From Acidovorax kalamii (GTDB lineage Bacteria > Pseudomonadota > Gammaproteobacteria > Burkholderiales > Burkholderiaceae_C), in contig NZ_NOIG01000005.1 in the NCBI RefSeq assembly GCF_002245625.1, positions 186,001 through 250,000 of the forward strand: DNA of 64,000 nucleotides, in the 5' to 3' direction. Positions 43,681-52,170 of the stretch are shown piece after piece. Under the pieces are notes generated by a model. It made no database searches. It saw only the letters and a list, made by a program, of their open reading frames with translations, and was not told the DNA's origin. The position numbers and the translations under genes are program-made. Within the stretch, counting starts at the first letter, position 1; every line of letters begins with the position of its first letter.

Positions 43681-44765
43681 GGTGTGGGCGAAAATTTCAA
43701 GGGAAAAGTGACGTTTGCGCGCGTTCCACCTGTGTTTTCAGCTATCAATTCAAGAGTGCCTGCGTTGCCGTGCAAGGTGGCCAGCCGCTCGCGGGCCTGG
43801 GCCAGGCCAAAGCTCTGGCCGGGGCCGGGTGGGGGCATCTGCTCGGGCAGGCCCACGCCGGTGTCGATCACTTCCAGCACCAGCTGGGGGCCGCTGTCGC
43901 CAGGTCGCGTGCTGGCGCGCACGGTGATGTGGCCGCCCTCCACCTGGGGCTCCAGCCCGTGGCGGATCGCGTTTTCGACCAGGGGCTGCAGCAGCAGCGG
44001 GGGCACGGGCACGCTGCGCAGGGCATCGGGCAGGTCCAGCGTGTAGGCCAGGCGCGGGCCCATGCGCACCGCCATCAGCTCCAGGTAGTCGCGCAGGCGG
44101 TCAAACTCGTTCTCCAGCGGGTGCTGGGTGCTGCGCGACGCGCTGAGCGTGGCACGCAGGTAGGCAATCATGCGGTCCAGCATCTCCTGCGCGCGGGCGG
44201 GGTCGGTGCCGATCAGCACCCGCAGGTTGGCCAGGGTGTTGAACAGCATGTGGGGTTCGAGCTGGGTTTCCAGCAGTTTCAGGCGTGCCTCGGTGGCGTG
44301 CATGCGCGCCTCGGCCATCTTGTCTTCCAGGTACGCCGATTTGTGGATGGCGTAGAAGTAGTAGCTGCCCACCAGCCCGGCAATGGCCGTGATGAGGATG
44401 GAGGTGCGCTGGTCGGCACCGGACAGCGATGCACCCGCCGGGTAGAAGTGGAAGTAGTAGACGCACAGTGCATCGGCCAGCAGCGTGCCCGCCACATAGC
44501 CGATGACGATGCCCGCTGCCACCAGTGCGATGCCCTGCCAGCCCTGCGGCCAGCCTGTCTCGGCGGCTGACGGGATCAGCTCGCGGCCCAGGTCGATGAT
44601 GGCCCAGGTGAAGGTGCCGATCAGCACCGAGTACACCACCGGCGGCCCGTAGGGTTTGTCGGGCATGAAGGCGTACTGGAGGGTGGCAACCACCAGCGTG
44701 AAGGCGACCACCTGCAGGTAGTGCCGCAGCTTGCTGACGCCACTGAAATCGCGGCGCAGCGTCAT
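43677..44765 (-). CDS. LytS-like sensor histidine kinase
   Basis: The 362-residue protein has about four membrane helices (about 15-145) and a short cytoplasmic coil leading to a His_kinase domain with H172 in QLEPHMLFNTLANLR, and a HATPase-like end with ENAIRHGLEP and DTGVGLPE. The phospho-acceptor and ATP-binding parts are intact. It partners the LytTR regulator and starts within the end of the small 2TM gene (ATGA overlap). The last codons coincide with an interspersed repeat copy. The start at 44765 is the only one that fits a membrane protein; the longer open frame upstream is in the 2TM gene. Confidence 0.92.
   Translation of the reverse strand: MTLRRDFSGVSKLRHYLQVVAFTLVVATLQYAFMPDKPYGPPVVYSVLIGTFTWAIIDLGRELIPSAAETGWPQGWQGIALVAAGIVIGYVAGTLLADALCVYYFHFYPAGASLSGADQRTSILITAIAGLVGSYYFYAIHKSAYLEDKMAEARMHATEARLKLLETQLEPHMLFNTLANLRVLIGTDPARAQEMLDRMIAYLRATLSASRSTQHPLENEFDRLRDYLELMAVRMGPRLAYTLDLPDALRSVPVPPLLLQPLVENAIRHGLEPQVEGGHITVRASTRPGDSGPQLVLEVIDTGVGLPEQMPPPGPGQSFGLAQARERLATLHGNAGTLELIAENTGGTRANVTFPLKFSPTP
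43690..43752 (-). repeat. Short interspersed repeat, copy D, inside the kinase gene end
   Basis: Read on the minus strand it shows AATTGATAGCTGAAAACACA, GTGGAACGCGCGC and TTGAAATTTTCGC, aligning with copy A (GATAGCT, GGTCGCGCGC, AAAATTTT) at the same spacing. It encodes the last strand of the kinase (TGGTRANVTFPL), so coincidence is possible. Confidence 0.45.
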
Positions 44766-45058
44766 GGCCGGTTCTGGCGCCGCTGCAGGGCTTCGCGTTC
44801 GCGCTGCACCATGCGCTCGCGCAGGCCGCCGCCGGTGCCCAGCAAAAACACCGAGATGCCATGCAGCACAAGCCCCAGCCCCCAGCCCAGCAGCGGGTAC
44901 ACCGACCAGGGGCGGCTGCCAAACGCATAGCGCGACATGGCAAAAATCACGGCGTTGACCAGCACGAAGGCCACCGCATGCACATACCAGCCCAGCTTGG
45001 CGTTGGCGCGGCGACGGGCCAGCGCGTCCAGTTCTTCGGGGCTCAGAGGGGATTGCAT
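44762..45058 (-). CDS. Small 2TM-domain membrane protein
   Basis: The 98-residue protein has two membrane helices (about 24-44 and 51-72) framed by charged ends (ARRRANAKLGWYVHAVAFVL and GGLRERMVQREREALQRR). This matches the 2TM domain family, of unknown function, often found beside LytTR-type sensor systems. It is a close relative of the product of the gene at 47340 in the same run. It overlaps the kinase gene by 4 bp, so it is likely made together with the sensor pair and could modulate the kinase in the membrane. Confidence 0.85.
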   Translation of the reverse strand: MQSPLSPEELDALARRRANAKLGWYVHAVAFVLVNAVIFAMSRYAFGSRPWSVYPLLGWGLGLVLHGISVFLLGTGGGLRERMVQREREALQRRQNRP

Positions 45059-45160
45059 GGTGATGGAGACGGTGGTCGCTTGGAGGGCGGGGAAGGGCGG
45101 ATTGGGCTGTCAGGATTCTAGGGGGGCGTGCTGCGGCGTCCAGAGGCGTGCAGCAGCGTG

Positions 45161-46189
45161 TTATGCAGGGCAGGCCTGCCGCGCCACCGTGGCCACGGCC
45201 TGCGCATCCAGCGTCAGCCCCATGTGGTTCACGCCGGGGACCAGGGTGACGGGCACGGGCTTGCCTGCCTGGGCAAACAGGTCGGCAAAGCGGTCGGCGT
45301 GGAAGAGTTCGTCGTCTGTCCCGGCCACGATGCAGATGGTGCCCCGGGCATTTCGGATGTCGGCCTGGTAGTCGTTGTGGGGGCGAAAGTTGGTGGCCAC
45401 CGTGTATGAATAGCGGGGCGTGAGCAGTTCGCGGGCTACGCCGTTCAGGGCGAAGCTCAGCACGGGCAGGTGGTTCCACCGGGTGATGCCGAACTGGTTG
45501 ATCAGCGTGACGGCAATCATGCGCGGCAGGCCCACCGAGACCCAGCCGCCGCTGTCCGGCCGCGACGTAGGCGCGTTGTGGTGCAGGAAAGGCGACAGCA
45601 GCACATAGCGGTCAAACAGGCCCTGCCGCGCGCTGCCCGCAAAACGCAGCGCAAAACCGCCGCCTGCCGAGAAGCCCATCAGCGTTTGCGGGCCCGCGTG
45701 GGGCACGGCGCGCAAAAAGTCCTCGATGTCGTCTTCCATCTGACCGATATAGGCGGCCTGGCCCCGGGGGCCGGAGGCACCGTGCCCCCGCATGTCCAGG
45801 GAGGCCACGGCGTAGCCCGCTGCCGCCAGCGCCTGTGCCAGCACATGGTTGGACTGCCCGCGCGCGGAAGACCCGTGCACCAGCACCACCCGGCGCTGGG
45901 GAGCGCTTGCCGAGGCATCCGTGCCCCCTGTGCCCCCCGTGCTCCCTGTGGGGCTGTAGCCGTGCCAGGCCAGCGATGTGCCATCGCGCGCCGTGTAGCG
46001 CTGGGCCGGGGGCACATTGCTGTAGTCCACGTCCTTGAACGGGTTGTTGATGCTGGCCAGCGGCGGAATGTCTTTGGGGCCGCCCCAGGCAATGGCAGCG
46101 GCAAGCCCTGCGATGGCGGCGGTCAGGAGGAGGGCTGCGATCAACATGGTGTAACGGCGGCGGGGCTGGGGTGTGCGGGTGGGTGTCAT
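45161..46189 (-). CDS. Membrane-anchored alpha/beta hydrolase
   Basis: The 342-residue protein has one N-terminal membrane helix (about 14-36: TMLIAALLLTAAIAGLAAAI) and an alpha/beta-hydrolase domain (about 80-340). The oxyanion start HGSSARG, nucleophile elbow GFSAGG and a late GVNHMGL histidine make the catalytic triad plausible. It resembles lysophospholipase or esterase-type hydrolases, but substrate is unknown. The start at 46189 is chosen because the protein needs the anchor just after MTPTRTPQPRRRYT; an in-frame ATG at 46231 is possible. Confidence 0.85.
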   Translation of the reverse strand: MTPTRTPQPRRRYTMLIAALLLTAAIAGLAAAIAWGGPKDIPPLASINNPFKDVDYSNVPPAQRYTARDGTSLAWHGYSPTGSTGGTGGTDASASAPQRRVVLVHGSSARGQSNHVLAQALAAAGYAVASLDMRGHGASGPRGQAAYIGQMEDDIEDFLRAVPHAGPQTLMGFSAGGGFALRFAGSARQGLFDRYVLLSPFLHHNAPTSRPDSGGWVSVGLPRMIAVTLINQFGITRWNHLPVLSFALNGVARELLTPRYSYTVATNFRPHNDYQADIRNARGTICIVAGTDDELFHADRFADLFAQAGKPVPVTLVPGVNHMGLTLDAQAVATVARQACPA

Positions 46190-46268
46190 GGAGGCGGGCA
46201 GGCCGGGGTGACCGTGGAAGTTCGGGAGCATACGGTGGATGGTGGCCAGGGCGCCACCCGCTGGAGGC

Positions 46269-47315
46269 TCAGCGATGGGGCGCTGGCATTGGCAGCAGGT
46301 GCTGCGCCAGGAAGGCCACGATGCGTGCGTCCACCTCCGGCATCTGGCTGCGGTCGAAACCGGGCGGGTCACCCAGCAGCTCCGTCTCCAGGCGGCCCAG
46401 CACATGGCTGGGTGGGGGCGGAGACAGGAGCATGCCGTGGCCGGCCTGGGGCAGATCGGCCACCACGGTGCAGGTCTGGCAGGCTTGCAGCACCTTGTCG
46501 CTGTGAAAGCGCGGCACCAGCCAGCGGTCCTGGCCCGCTGTCACCAGGCCGAGCGGGACCCTGGGGCGGGCCAGCGACGGAAAGTCGAAATCGGCCGCCG
46601 CAGGCACCCCCGCCACGATGGCGTGGATCCGGGGCTCATCGTGTGTTTGCCAGGTGGCGTCGTCAAAGCGCTGGCGGATCACCCCCAGGGCCACGGCTTT
46701 CTTGAGGCCATCCAGAAAATTGCCCCGCAGCTGCGTGATGAGGCCGACGCAGGAGGAAAAATCCTCTGCGATGTGGGCTTCGCAGTGCTGCTTGAACAGC
46801 GCAGGAGACCAGCGCCCGCCAGCCAGGCTCAGGGCGGTGTGGCCCCCTGCCGACATCCCGTACATGCCGACCTTGTCCAGTTGCAGCAGGGGGGCGAGCT
46901 GGGCGTCCTGGGCCACGGCGTCGATGGCGCGGGACACCTCCGCAGGGCGCCGTTTCCAGCTTTCGGGGCCGGGGGTGGAGGGGTTTCTGGCGTTGTCGCC
47001 CGCGTGTTCCGGCATGGCCACCACAAAGCCTGCGGACACCAGCGCGCGGGCCAGGTCCGAATGCACCCAGGGGTTGCCGCCTGACCCGTGCGAAATGACC
47101 ACTAGGCGGCCGTTGCCCCGCATGGGCGCACCCTGGGGCGCAAGCGCCATGTGGAAGGGGCCACGCTGCACTGGCTGGTCTGCCGCGCTGCTGGGGTAGA
47201 ACACGGTGACGGGGCCGTCGCCCTCCAGGCCGGGCACTTCTTTCAAACCGGTGCCCGCCTGGCTGGCGGTATGGAGGCATGCCGCGATGAGGGCGGCGAT
47301 CCAGCGGCTTTTCAT
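46269..47315 (-). CDS. Exported alpha/beta hydrolase, dienelactone-hydrolase-like
   Basis: The 348-residue protein has a signal peptide (about 1-20, MKSRWIAALIAACLHTASQA) and an alpha/beta hydrolase domain with VVISHGSGGNPW, nucleophile YGMSAGGHTAL and a late QAGHGMLL histidine. The SHGSGG turn and length fit the platelet-activating-factor acetylhydrolase or dienelactone-hydrolase-like group. It sits between the 2TM gene (24 bp) and the other hydrolase (79 bp) on the same strand. Likely periplasmic ester hydrolysis; substrate unknown. Confidence 0.85.
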   Translation of the reverse strand: MKSRWIAALIAACLHTASQAGTGLKEVPGLEGDGPVTVFYPSSAADQPVQRGPFHMALAPQGAPMRGNGRLVVISHGSGGNPWVHSDLARALVSAGFVVAMPEHAGDNARNPSTPGPESWKRRPAEVSRAIDAVAQDAQLAPLLQLDKVGMYGMSAGGHTALSLAGGRWSPALFKQHCEAHIAEDFSSCVGLITQLRGNFLDGLKKAVALGVIRQRFDDATWQTHDEPRIHAIVAGVPAAADFDFPSLARPRVPLGLVTAGQDRWLVPRFHSDKVLQACQTCTVVADLPQAGHGMLLSPPPPSHVLGRLETELLGDPPGFDRSQMPEVDARIVAFLAQHLLPMPAPHR

Positions 47316-47339
47316 GGGGGCTCCTCGGGGTGTTGGGGC

Positions 47340-47633
47340 TCAGGAACGGGTGCCTTGGCGGGCCATGCGGTCGCGCTCGGCCTGCACCATGCGTTCATGC
47401 AGGTTGCTGCCGCCCGCCAAGAAAAACACCACCACACCGTGGATGGCCAGGCCGATGCCCCAGCCGACGGCCGGAAACACTGCCCAGTGGCGTCCGCTGC
47501 TGGCAGACAGCACGACCAGCAGCAGGTTGACGGCCAGGTACGCCCCGGCATGGGCATACCAGCCCAGCTTGGCGCCTGCGCGCTTGCGGGCCAGGCGCTC
47601 TGTGGGGTCGGAGATCAGGGAATGGTGTTGCAT
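47340..47633 (-). CDS. Small 2TM-domain membrane protein (second copy)
   Basis: The 97-residue protein has two membrane helices (about 24-44 and 50-72) framed by ARKRAGAKLGWYAHAGAYLA and HERMVQAERDRMARQ. It is paralogous to the product of 44762, sharing the AKLGWY(A/V)HA entry and the (R/H)ERMVQ(R/A)ER exit. The two copies bracket the hydrolase genes. The ATG at 47633 is the one that gives a compact 2TM protein; the longer frame is rejected. Confidence 0.83.
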   Translation of the reverse strand: MQHHSLISDPTERLARKRAGAKLGWYAHAGAYLAVNLLLVVLSASSGRHWAVFPAVGWGIGLAIHGVVVFFLAGGSNLHERMVQAERDRMARQGTRS

Positions 47634-47678
47634 GGCAGACGCCTCGGTAATGGTTGGAGACGGACAGGGCGCCAAGGC

Positions 47679-48260
47679 TCAGGCCGAGGCGGACGATGCG
47701 GTTGGTGTGGCGGCAAAGGCGGCACTGCGCCGCACCAGGCGCCACAGGCGCAGGGCGCGGGCGGCAAACAGGCCGTTGAAGACGCCGTACAGCAGGGCGA
47801 TCTGCAAGGCAAAGCTGCTGTCGCGGGCCAGCGCGGGCTGCAGGGCCAGTTCCACGCCGACGAAGTACTTGGTCAGGAAGATGCCCAGGATCAGTCCCAG
47901 GGGCATGGCGCTGCCCGGGATGTAGAAGCTGCGCGAGGTGGCGGCATACAGCGTGCCGCTGGGCGCCGCAGGCTGCAGCCACAGGGCCAACCCCGCGATG
48001 GCGCAAGCTGCCACCAGCCAGGCACCCACCGAAGTGCCGACCTGGCCTGCGCTGCCGAAAGCCGATACCAGACCGTACACCGACAGGCCCGTCATGGCCA
48101 GGGGCATGACCGTGGCCCGTGCCAGGCTGACATTGCGGCCCACCAGCTGGCTGGCGCCCAGGGCGATCAGGCCGGCAAGCAGGGCCCAGACCCAGTACGG
48201 GGTGTTCTGAATGATGGCGCCCAGCATCTGGGGTTGTTGGATGAGCAGGTTGGCGAGCAT
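47679..48260 (-). CDS. DUF6622-like multi-spanning membrane protein
   Basis: The 193-residue protein has five or six membrane helices and the start MLANLLIQQPQMLGAIIQNT followed by PYWVWALLAGLIALG, a pattern I associate with the DUF6622 family. No function is known. It is 45 bp upstream of the 2TM gene and 44 bp downstream of the DUF2306 gene, all on the minus strand, so it belongs to the same likely operon. No catalytic motif is visible. Confidence 0.72.
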   Translation of the reverse strand: MLANLLIQQPQMLGAIIQNTPYWVWALLAGLIALGASQLVGRNVSLARATVMPLAMTGLSVYGLVSAFGSAGQVGTSVGAWLVAACAIAGLALWLQPAAPSGTLYAATSRSFYIPGSAMPLGLILGIFLTKYFVGVELALQPALARDSSFALQIALLYGVFNGLFAARALRLWRLVRRSAAFAATPTASSASA

Positions 48261-48304
48261 GGTGGAAGTTCCTGGCTGGAGGTGGATGGAGGAGGGGGGG
48301 GTAT

Positions 48305-48715
48305 TCAGATCAGGCCCAGTGCGGACCAGACCGTGTGGCCCAGGAAGCGGTCGGGCAGCAATGTGAAGGCTCCGGCCCCCAGGCAGGCGCCGATGTAGAT
48401 CCGTTGCATCATCTTGCGGTGGCCCACGATGTTGCGGCGCGCCAGGTAGACGAAGGCCATCACCAGCATGCCCAGCGTCACCGGAATGAACAGGTGGATC
48501 AGGCCAAAACTGCCCCAGCGTGGGCCGGGGCCGCCGGTGATGAAGATGGCAGACACGGCGGTGGCCACCATCAGGGTGACCCAGGCATACCCGGCCGCAC
48601 GGTGCAGGCGGGGGCGCTGCGTGGCGCCCTGGCGGGCCCACAGGGCAATCGGGCCGATGGCCACGGCGGCCAGTGCGGCGGCGAGGTGGATGGCGATGAC
48701 GGGTGTGATCTGCAT
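48305..48715 (-). CDS. DUF2306-type membrane protein
   Basis: The 136-residue protein has four predicted helices and DUF2306 features (HRAAGYAWVTLMVATAVSAI, then GSFGLIHLFIP and RRNIVGHRKMMQRIY). The histidines and arginines facing the helices are typical of the family. Function is unknown; membership in a redox or heme-related membrane group is only suspected. The ATG at 48715 is the natural start. It is the first gene of the minus-strand run and is divergent from uppP across 230 bp. Confidence 0.8.
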   Translation of the reverse strand: MQITPVIAIHLAAALAAVAIGPIALWARQGATQRPRLHRAAGYAWVTLMVATAVSAIFITGGPGPRWGSFGLIHLFIPVTLGMLVMAFVYLARRNIVGHRKMMQRIYIGACLGAGAFTLLPDRFLGHTVWSALGLI

Positions 48716-48945
48716 GGTGGGGCTCCTGGCGCGTTCGATGGAGTGGACTGTGCCGGGAGCCCCCAGAGGCAGCCAGTGCCTTGCGACGAAATGCAGCCTT
48801 CGGGCCGTGGAATGCACGGGCGTGGCGTGAGTTGCGGGCCGTTTTCTGCGCTGAATGTGGCCCGCACCGGCGGCAGGCGGGCTCCGCCGCCCGTAGCGCC
48901 AGCACGCCCGGCGGATAATCCTGCTCCTATTTGCAAGGAGTGCGC

Positions 48946-49770
48946 GTGGACGTTGTATTGCTGGTGAAGGCCGCCATCATGGGGGTCGTCGAAGGGCTGA
49001 CCGAGTTTTTGCCGATCTCTTCTACCGGGCATCTGATCCTGGCGGGGTCGCTGCTGGGGTTTGACGACGCCAAGGCCAAGGTGTTTGACATTGCGATCCA
49101 GACCGGCGCCATCTTTGCGGTGATCCTGGTGTACTGGCAGAAGATCCGCTCCACCCTCGTGGCCCTGCCCACTGAGCGCCAGGCGCAGCGGTTTGCGCTC
49201 AACGTGTTCATCGGTTTCCTGCCCGCCGTGGTGCTGGGCCTGCTATTGGGCAAGGCGATCAAGGCGCATCTTTTCACGCCGGTGGTGGTGGCCAGCACTT
49301 TCATCATCGGGGGCTTCATCATCCTGTGGGCCGAGCGCCGTCCGGCCTCTGCCACGCGCGTGCACAGCGTGGACGCGATGACGCCGCTGGATGCTCTCAA
49401 GGTGGGCCTGGTGCAGTGCCTGGCCATGATTCCCGGCACCAGCCGCAGCGGCTCCACCATCATCGGCGGCATGCTGCTGGGCCTTTCGCGCCAGGCGGCC
49501 ACCGATTTTTCGTTCTTTCTGGCCATCCCCACGCTCATTGGCGCGGGTGTGTACAGCCTGTACAAGGAGCGGGCGCTGCTGTCCATGGCAGACCTGCCCA
49601 TGTTCCTCACAGGGTTGGTCTTTTCCTTCCTCAGCGCCTGGCTGTGTGTGCGCTGGTTGTTGCGCTACATCAGCACCCACAGCTTCGTGCCCTTTGCCTA
49701 TTACCGCATCGTGTTCGGGGTCGTTGTTTTGGTGACCGCGTGGACTGGCTGGGTTCAGTGGGCGGACTGA
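48946..49770 (+). CDS. uppP: Undecaprenyl-diphosphate phosphatase
   Basis: The 274-residue protein is UppP (BacA), which removes a phosphate from undecaprenyl diphosphate to regenerate the lipid carrier for peptidoglycan and O-antigen. The two signatures are present: [17 protein letters not shown] near residue 17 and [10 protein letters not shown] near 165. It has about eight membrane helices. The start is GTG at 48946 with AAGGAG six bases upstream; an upstream TTG in frame (48931) is not needed. It is followed after 10 bp by the MipA-like gene. Confidence 0.95.
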   Translation: MDVVLLVKAAIMGVVEGLTEFLPISSTGHLILAGSLLGFDDAKAKVFDIAIQTGAIFAVILVYWQKIRSTLVALPTERQAQRFALNVFIGFLPAVVLGLLLGKAIKAHLFTPVVVASTFIIGGFIILWAERRPASATRVHSVDAMTPLDALKVGLVQCLAMIPGTSRSGSTIIGGMLLGLSRQAATDFSFFLAIPTLIGAGVYSLYKERALLSMADLPMFLTGLVFSFLSAWLCVRWLLRYISTHSFVPFAYYRIVFGVVVLVTAWTGWVQWAD

Positions 49771-49780
49771 TAATCCGTTC

Positions 49781-50629
49781 ATGCGCAGCTCTACCGGATT
49801 GATTTTTTTACGTTCTGGCGTTCTGGCTCTGGTGTCGGGGTGGGCCCTGCTGCCCGCCTGGGCGCAAGACGCTGCGGCCCCGGACGAGCCCGCCGGGCCC
49901 AAGCTCCACTACGCCCTGGGGGCCATTGCCAGCAACGGCCCGGACTATGCAGGCGGTGATGGCCGCAAGAGCAGCCTGCGGCCCGCCTGGGCGGTTGAAT
50001 ATGGGCGCTTTCGCCTGAGCACTTCTCGCGGCAGCGCCTTCATGGGGCATGGCTTGGGGACTCCGCGCGAGTCGGGCGCCAGTGCCACCCTGGCACAAAG
50101 CGACCGTTTCAGCCTGAGCGCGGCCTTGCGCATCGACAAGGGCCGCGACGGCTCTGACGCCCCCATCCTGGTGGGCTTGCCGTCGGTGCGCTCCACGCTG
50201 CGCGCGCGGCTGAGCGCAGGGTATGCCATCACCGATCGCTGGTCGGTGGGCGCAGGGGTGTCGCAGGACATTCTGGGCCGCGATGGCGGCGCCCAGCTGT
50301 CCACCAGTGTGGGCTACACCTGGCCCCTCACCGAACAGACCAAGGTCACCATTGGCGCGGGGGCCAGTTTTGGCGATCGCGCTTACCTGCGGGGGCACTT
50401 TGGCGTGCCGGCGGGTGGCGCTAGCCCGCTGCCTGCGTTCGATCCGCGTGCGGGCCTCTACAGCGTGGATGGCGGGGTGGAGGTGATGTCGGCCATCAAC
50501 CGCCACTGGGTGATCCTGGGTTCGGCCCGGGTGTCGCAGCTTCGTGGCGATGCGCGCCGCAGCCCCCTCACCGTGGAGCCGGTGGGTTACTCTGTGTCGG
50601 TGGGGCTGGCCTACCGCTGCTGCCGCTGA
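49781..50629 (+). CDS. MipA/OmpV-family outer-membrane protein
   Basis: The 282-residue protein has a signal peptide (about 1-28, ending LLPAWAQ) and alternating hydrophobic strands of a MipA/OmpV-type barrel (YALGAIASNGPDYAGGDGRK near the N-terminus, then GYAITDRWSVGAG and GYTWPLTEQTKV). MipA in E. coli scaffolds murein enzymes; most relatives have unknown roles. The C-terminus ends YRCCR rather than with the usual aromatic residue, so barrel assembly may be altered. It shares the operon with uppP. Confidence 0.85.
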   Translation: MRSSTGLIFLRSGVLALVSGWALLPAWAQDAAAPDEPAGPKLHYALGAIASNGPDYAGGDGRKSSLRPAWAVEYGRFRLSTSRGSAFMGHGLGTPRESGASATLAQSDRFSLSAALRIDKGRDGSDAPILVGLPSVRSTLRARLSAGYAITDRWSVGAGVSQDILGRDGGAQLSTSVGYTWPLTEQTKVTIGAGASFGDRAYLRGHFGVPAGGASPLPAFDPRAGLYSVDGGVEVMSAINRHWVILGSARVSQLRGDARRSPLTVEPVGYSVSVGLAYRCCR

Positions 50630-50789
50630 GGAACGACAAAGCCCGCCGGTCCATGGGGGGCGGGCGTAACTGTTACCGAAAGTGATAAGCTGCGGCAACC
50701 CCACTGCCGCGCGTTGCAGGCCGCTGTCGGTGCCCCGGTGGCTGCGGGCCACACGGGGCTGTAGTCTTCCTGTTGATGACCATGCCCCG

Positions 50790-52130
50790 ATGGGCTTTCT
50801 CCGCATGATGCAAGACGAGCCAGAGTTGTCACTGCCTTCCGCTGCTGCGCGGAAGGAAACTTGGTCCAAGGCGGAGTTGCTGGACCTGATCTCCCGCAGT
50901 GCGGGTGCGACCATGGCGGTCATCGATCGCAGCCTGGTCATGATCTACGTCAACGAGGAATACGCACGCTGGTTTGGCACCGCGCCCGATCGCCTGGTGG
51001 GTAAAACGCTGGTGGATGTGTATGGCGAGCAGGACTGCGCCCGCTTCATGCCCTTTGTAGAGCGCGTGCTGCGGGGCGAACGGGTGCAGTACCAGCGCAT
51101 GCTGCGCACACCTTATGGTTTTGACGAATGGCGCACCATCTGCCTCACACCGTGGCACAACAGCCAGGGCGCCATCGATGGCTTCATCACCACGGCGCTG
51201 GATGTGCACGAGCTGCAGGTGACCATGAATGCGCTGCGTGCCGCCAACCAGCGGCTGTCCTCCCACATGGAAAACAGCCCGCTGGCGGTGCTGGAGATGG
51301 ACCACAAGCTGCAATTGCTGCACTGCTCGCAGCGGGCGGTGCAGCTCATGGGTTGGCTGCATGTAGCGGGGCTGGAGGGGCGGCTGCTGACCGACCTGCT
51401 TGACCCCGCTTCCATGGACGACAGCCTGCAGCTGGCCTTGTCGCGCCTGCAGTCGGGTGAAGAATCGCAGAACCGCGCCGAGACCAGCTTTGTGCGCGGC
51501 GATGGCACCGAGGTGCATTGCGAGTGGTTCAACTCTGCGCTGACCGACGAAGACGGCCAGGTCACCTCCATCATGGCCCTGGTGCAGGATGTATCGGCCA
51601 AGATCCAGATTGCGCGCCAGCAGCATTACCTGGCCAACCACGATTCACTCACGGGTTTGCTCAACCGAGCGGCGTTTCAGGGGCGCCTGGAGCAGTCTCT
51701 GCTGCAGGCCCGCCGCAGCGCGGGGGCGGTTGCGCTGTTGTTCATTGACCTGGATGGCTTCAAGCGCGTGAACGATGCCGAAGGCCATCGCGCGGGGGAT
51801 GAGGTGCTGCGCATCGTGGCCCAGCGCATCGCCAGCACGGTGCGGGTGGGCGACACCCTGGCGCGCCTCGGGGGCGATGAGTTCCTGGTCATGCTGGACC
51901 AGGAGGTCACGCGCGACGTGACCGACACCATCGGCCACCGCATCATCGAGGCCCTGCACCTGCCCATGGCGGTGGATGGACGCGATTTGTCCATTGGTGC
52001 CAGCATTGGCGTGGCGATGTACCCCCCGATGGAGGGCGACATCGATGCCCTCATGAACCGCGCGGACCAGGCCATGTATGCGGCCAAGCGCGCGGGCAAG
52101 GGGCGGCTGCATTACGCCCAGGTCGCTTGA
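50790..52130 (+). CDS. PAS-GGDEF diguanylate cyclase, cytoplasmic
   Basis: The 446-residue protein has two PAS domains (about 30-150 and 160-275), a short coil and a GGDEF domain (about 285-445) with motif GGDEF in ARLGGDEFLVM. An RxxD inhibitory site (RVGD) lies five residues before it. It has no membrane helix, so it senses a cytoplasmic signal such as redox state or a small molecule. The ATG at 50790 is used; an alternative ATG lies at 50805. Codon pattern argues against the longer frame from 50682. It is 160 bp after the MipA gene. Confidence 0.9.
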   Translation: MGFLRMMQDEPELSLPSAAARKETWSKAELLDLISRSAGATMAVIDRSLVMIYVNEEYARWFGTAPDRLVGKTLVDVYGEQDCARFMPFVERVLRGERVQYQRMLRTPYGFDEWRTICLTPWHNSQGAIDGFITTALDVHELQVTMNALRAANQRLSSHMENSPLAVLEMDHKLQLLHCSQRAVQLMGWLHVAGLEGRLLTDLLDPASMDDSLQLALSRLQSGEESQNRAETSFVRGDGTEVHCEWFNSALTDEDGQVTSIMALVQDVSAKIQIARQQHYLANHDSLTGLLNRAAFQGRLEQSLLQARRSAGAVALLFIDLDGFKRVNDAEGHRAGDEVLRIVAQRIASTVRVGDTLARLGGDEFLVMLDQEVTRDVTDTIGHRIIEALHLPMAVDGRDLSIGASIGVAMYPPMEGDIDALMNRADQAMYAAKRAGKGRLHYAQVA

Positions 52131-52170
52131 TCAAGCAAGGGCGGTGGCGAGGCTCGCCCCGCGCCTTTCT

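Noticed and set aside
50641-50665. Terminator GCCCGCC/GGCGGGC after the MipA gene.
   Set aside because: The stem is plausible but the loop is long and no T run follows; not strong enough to list.
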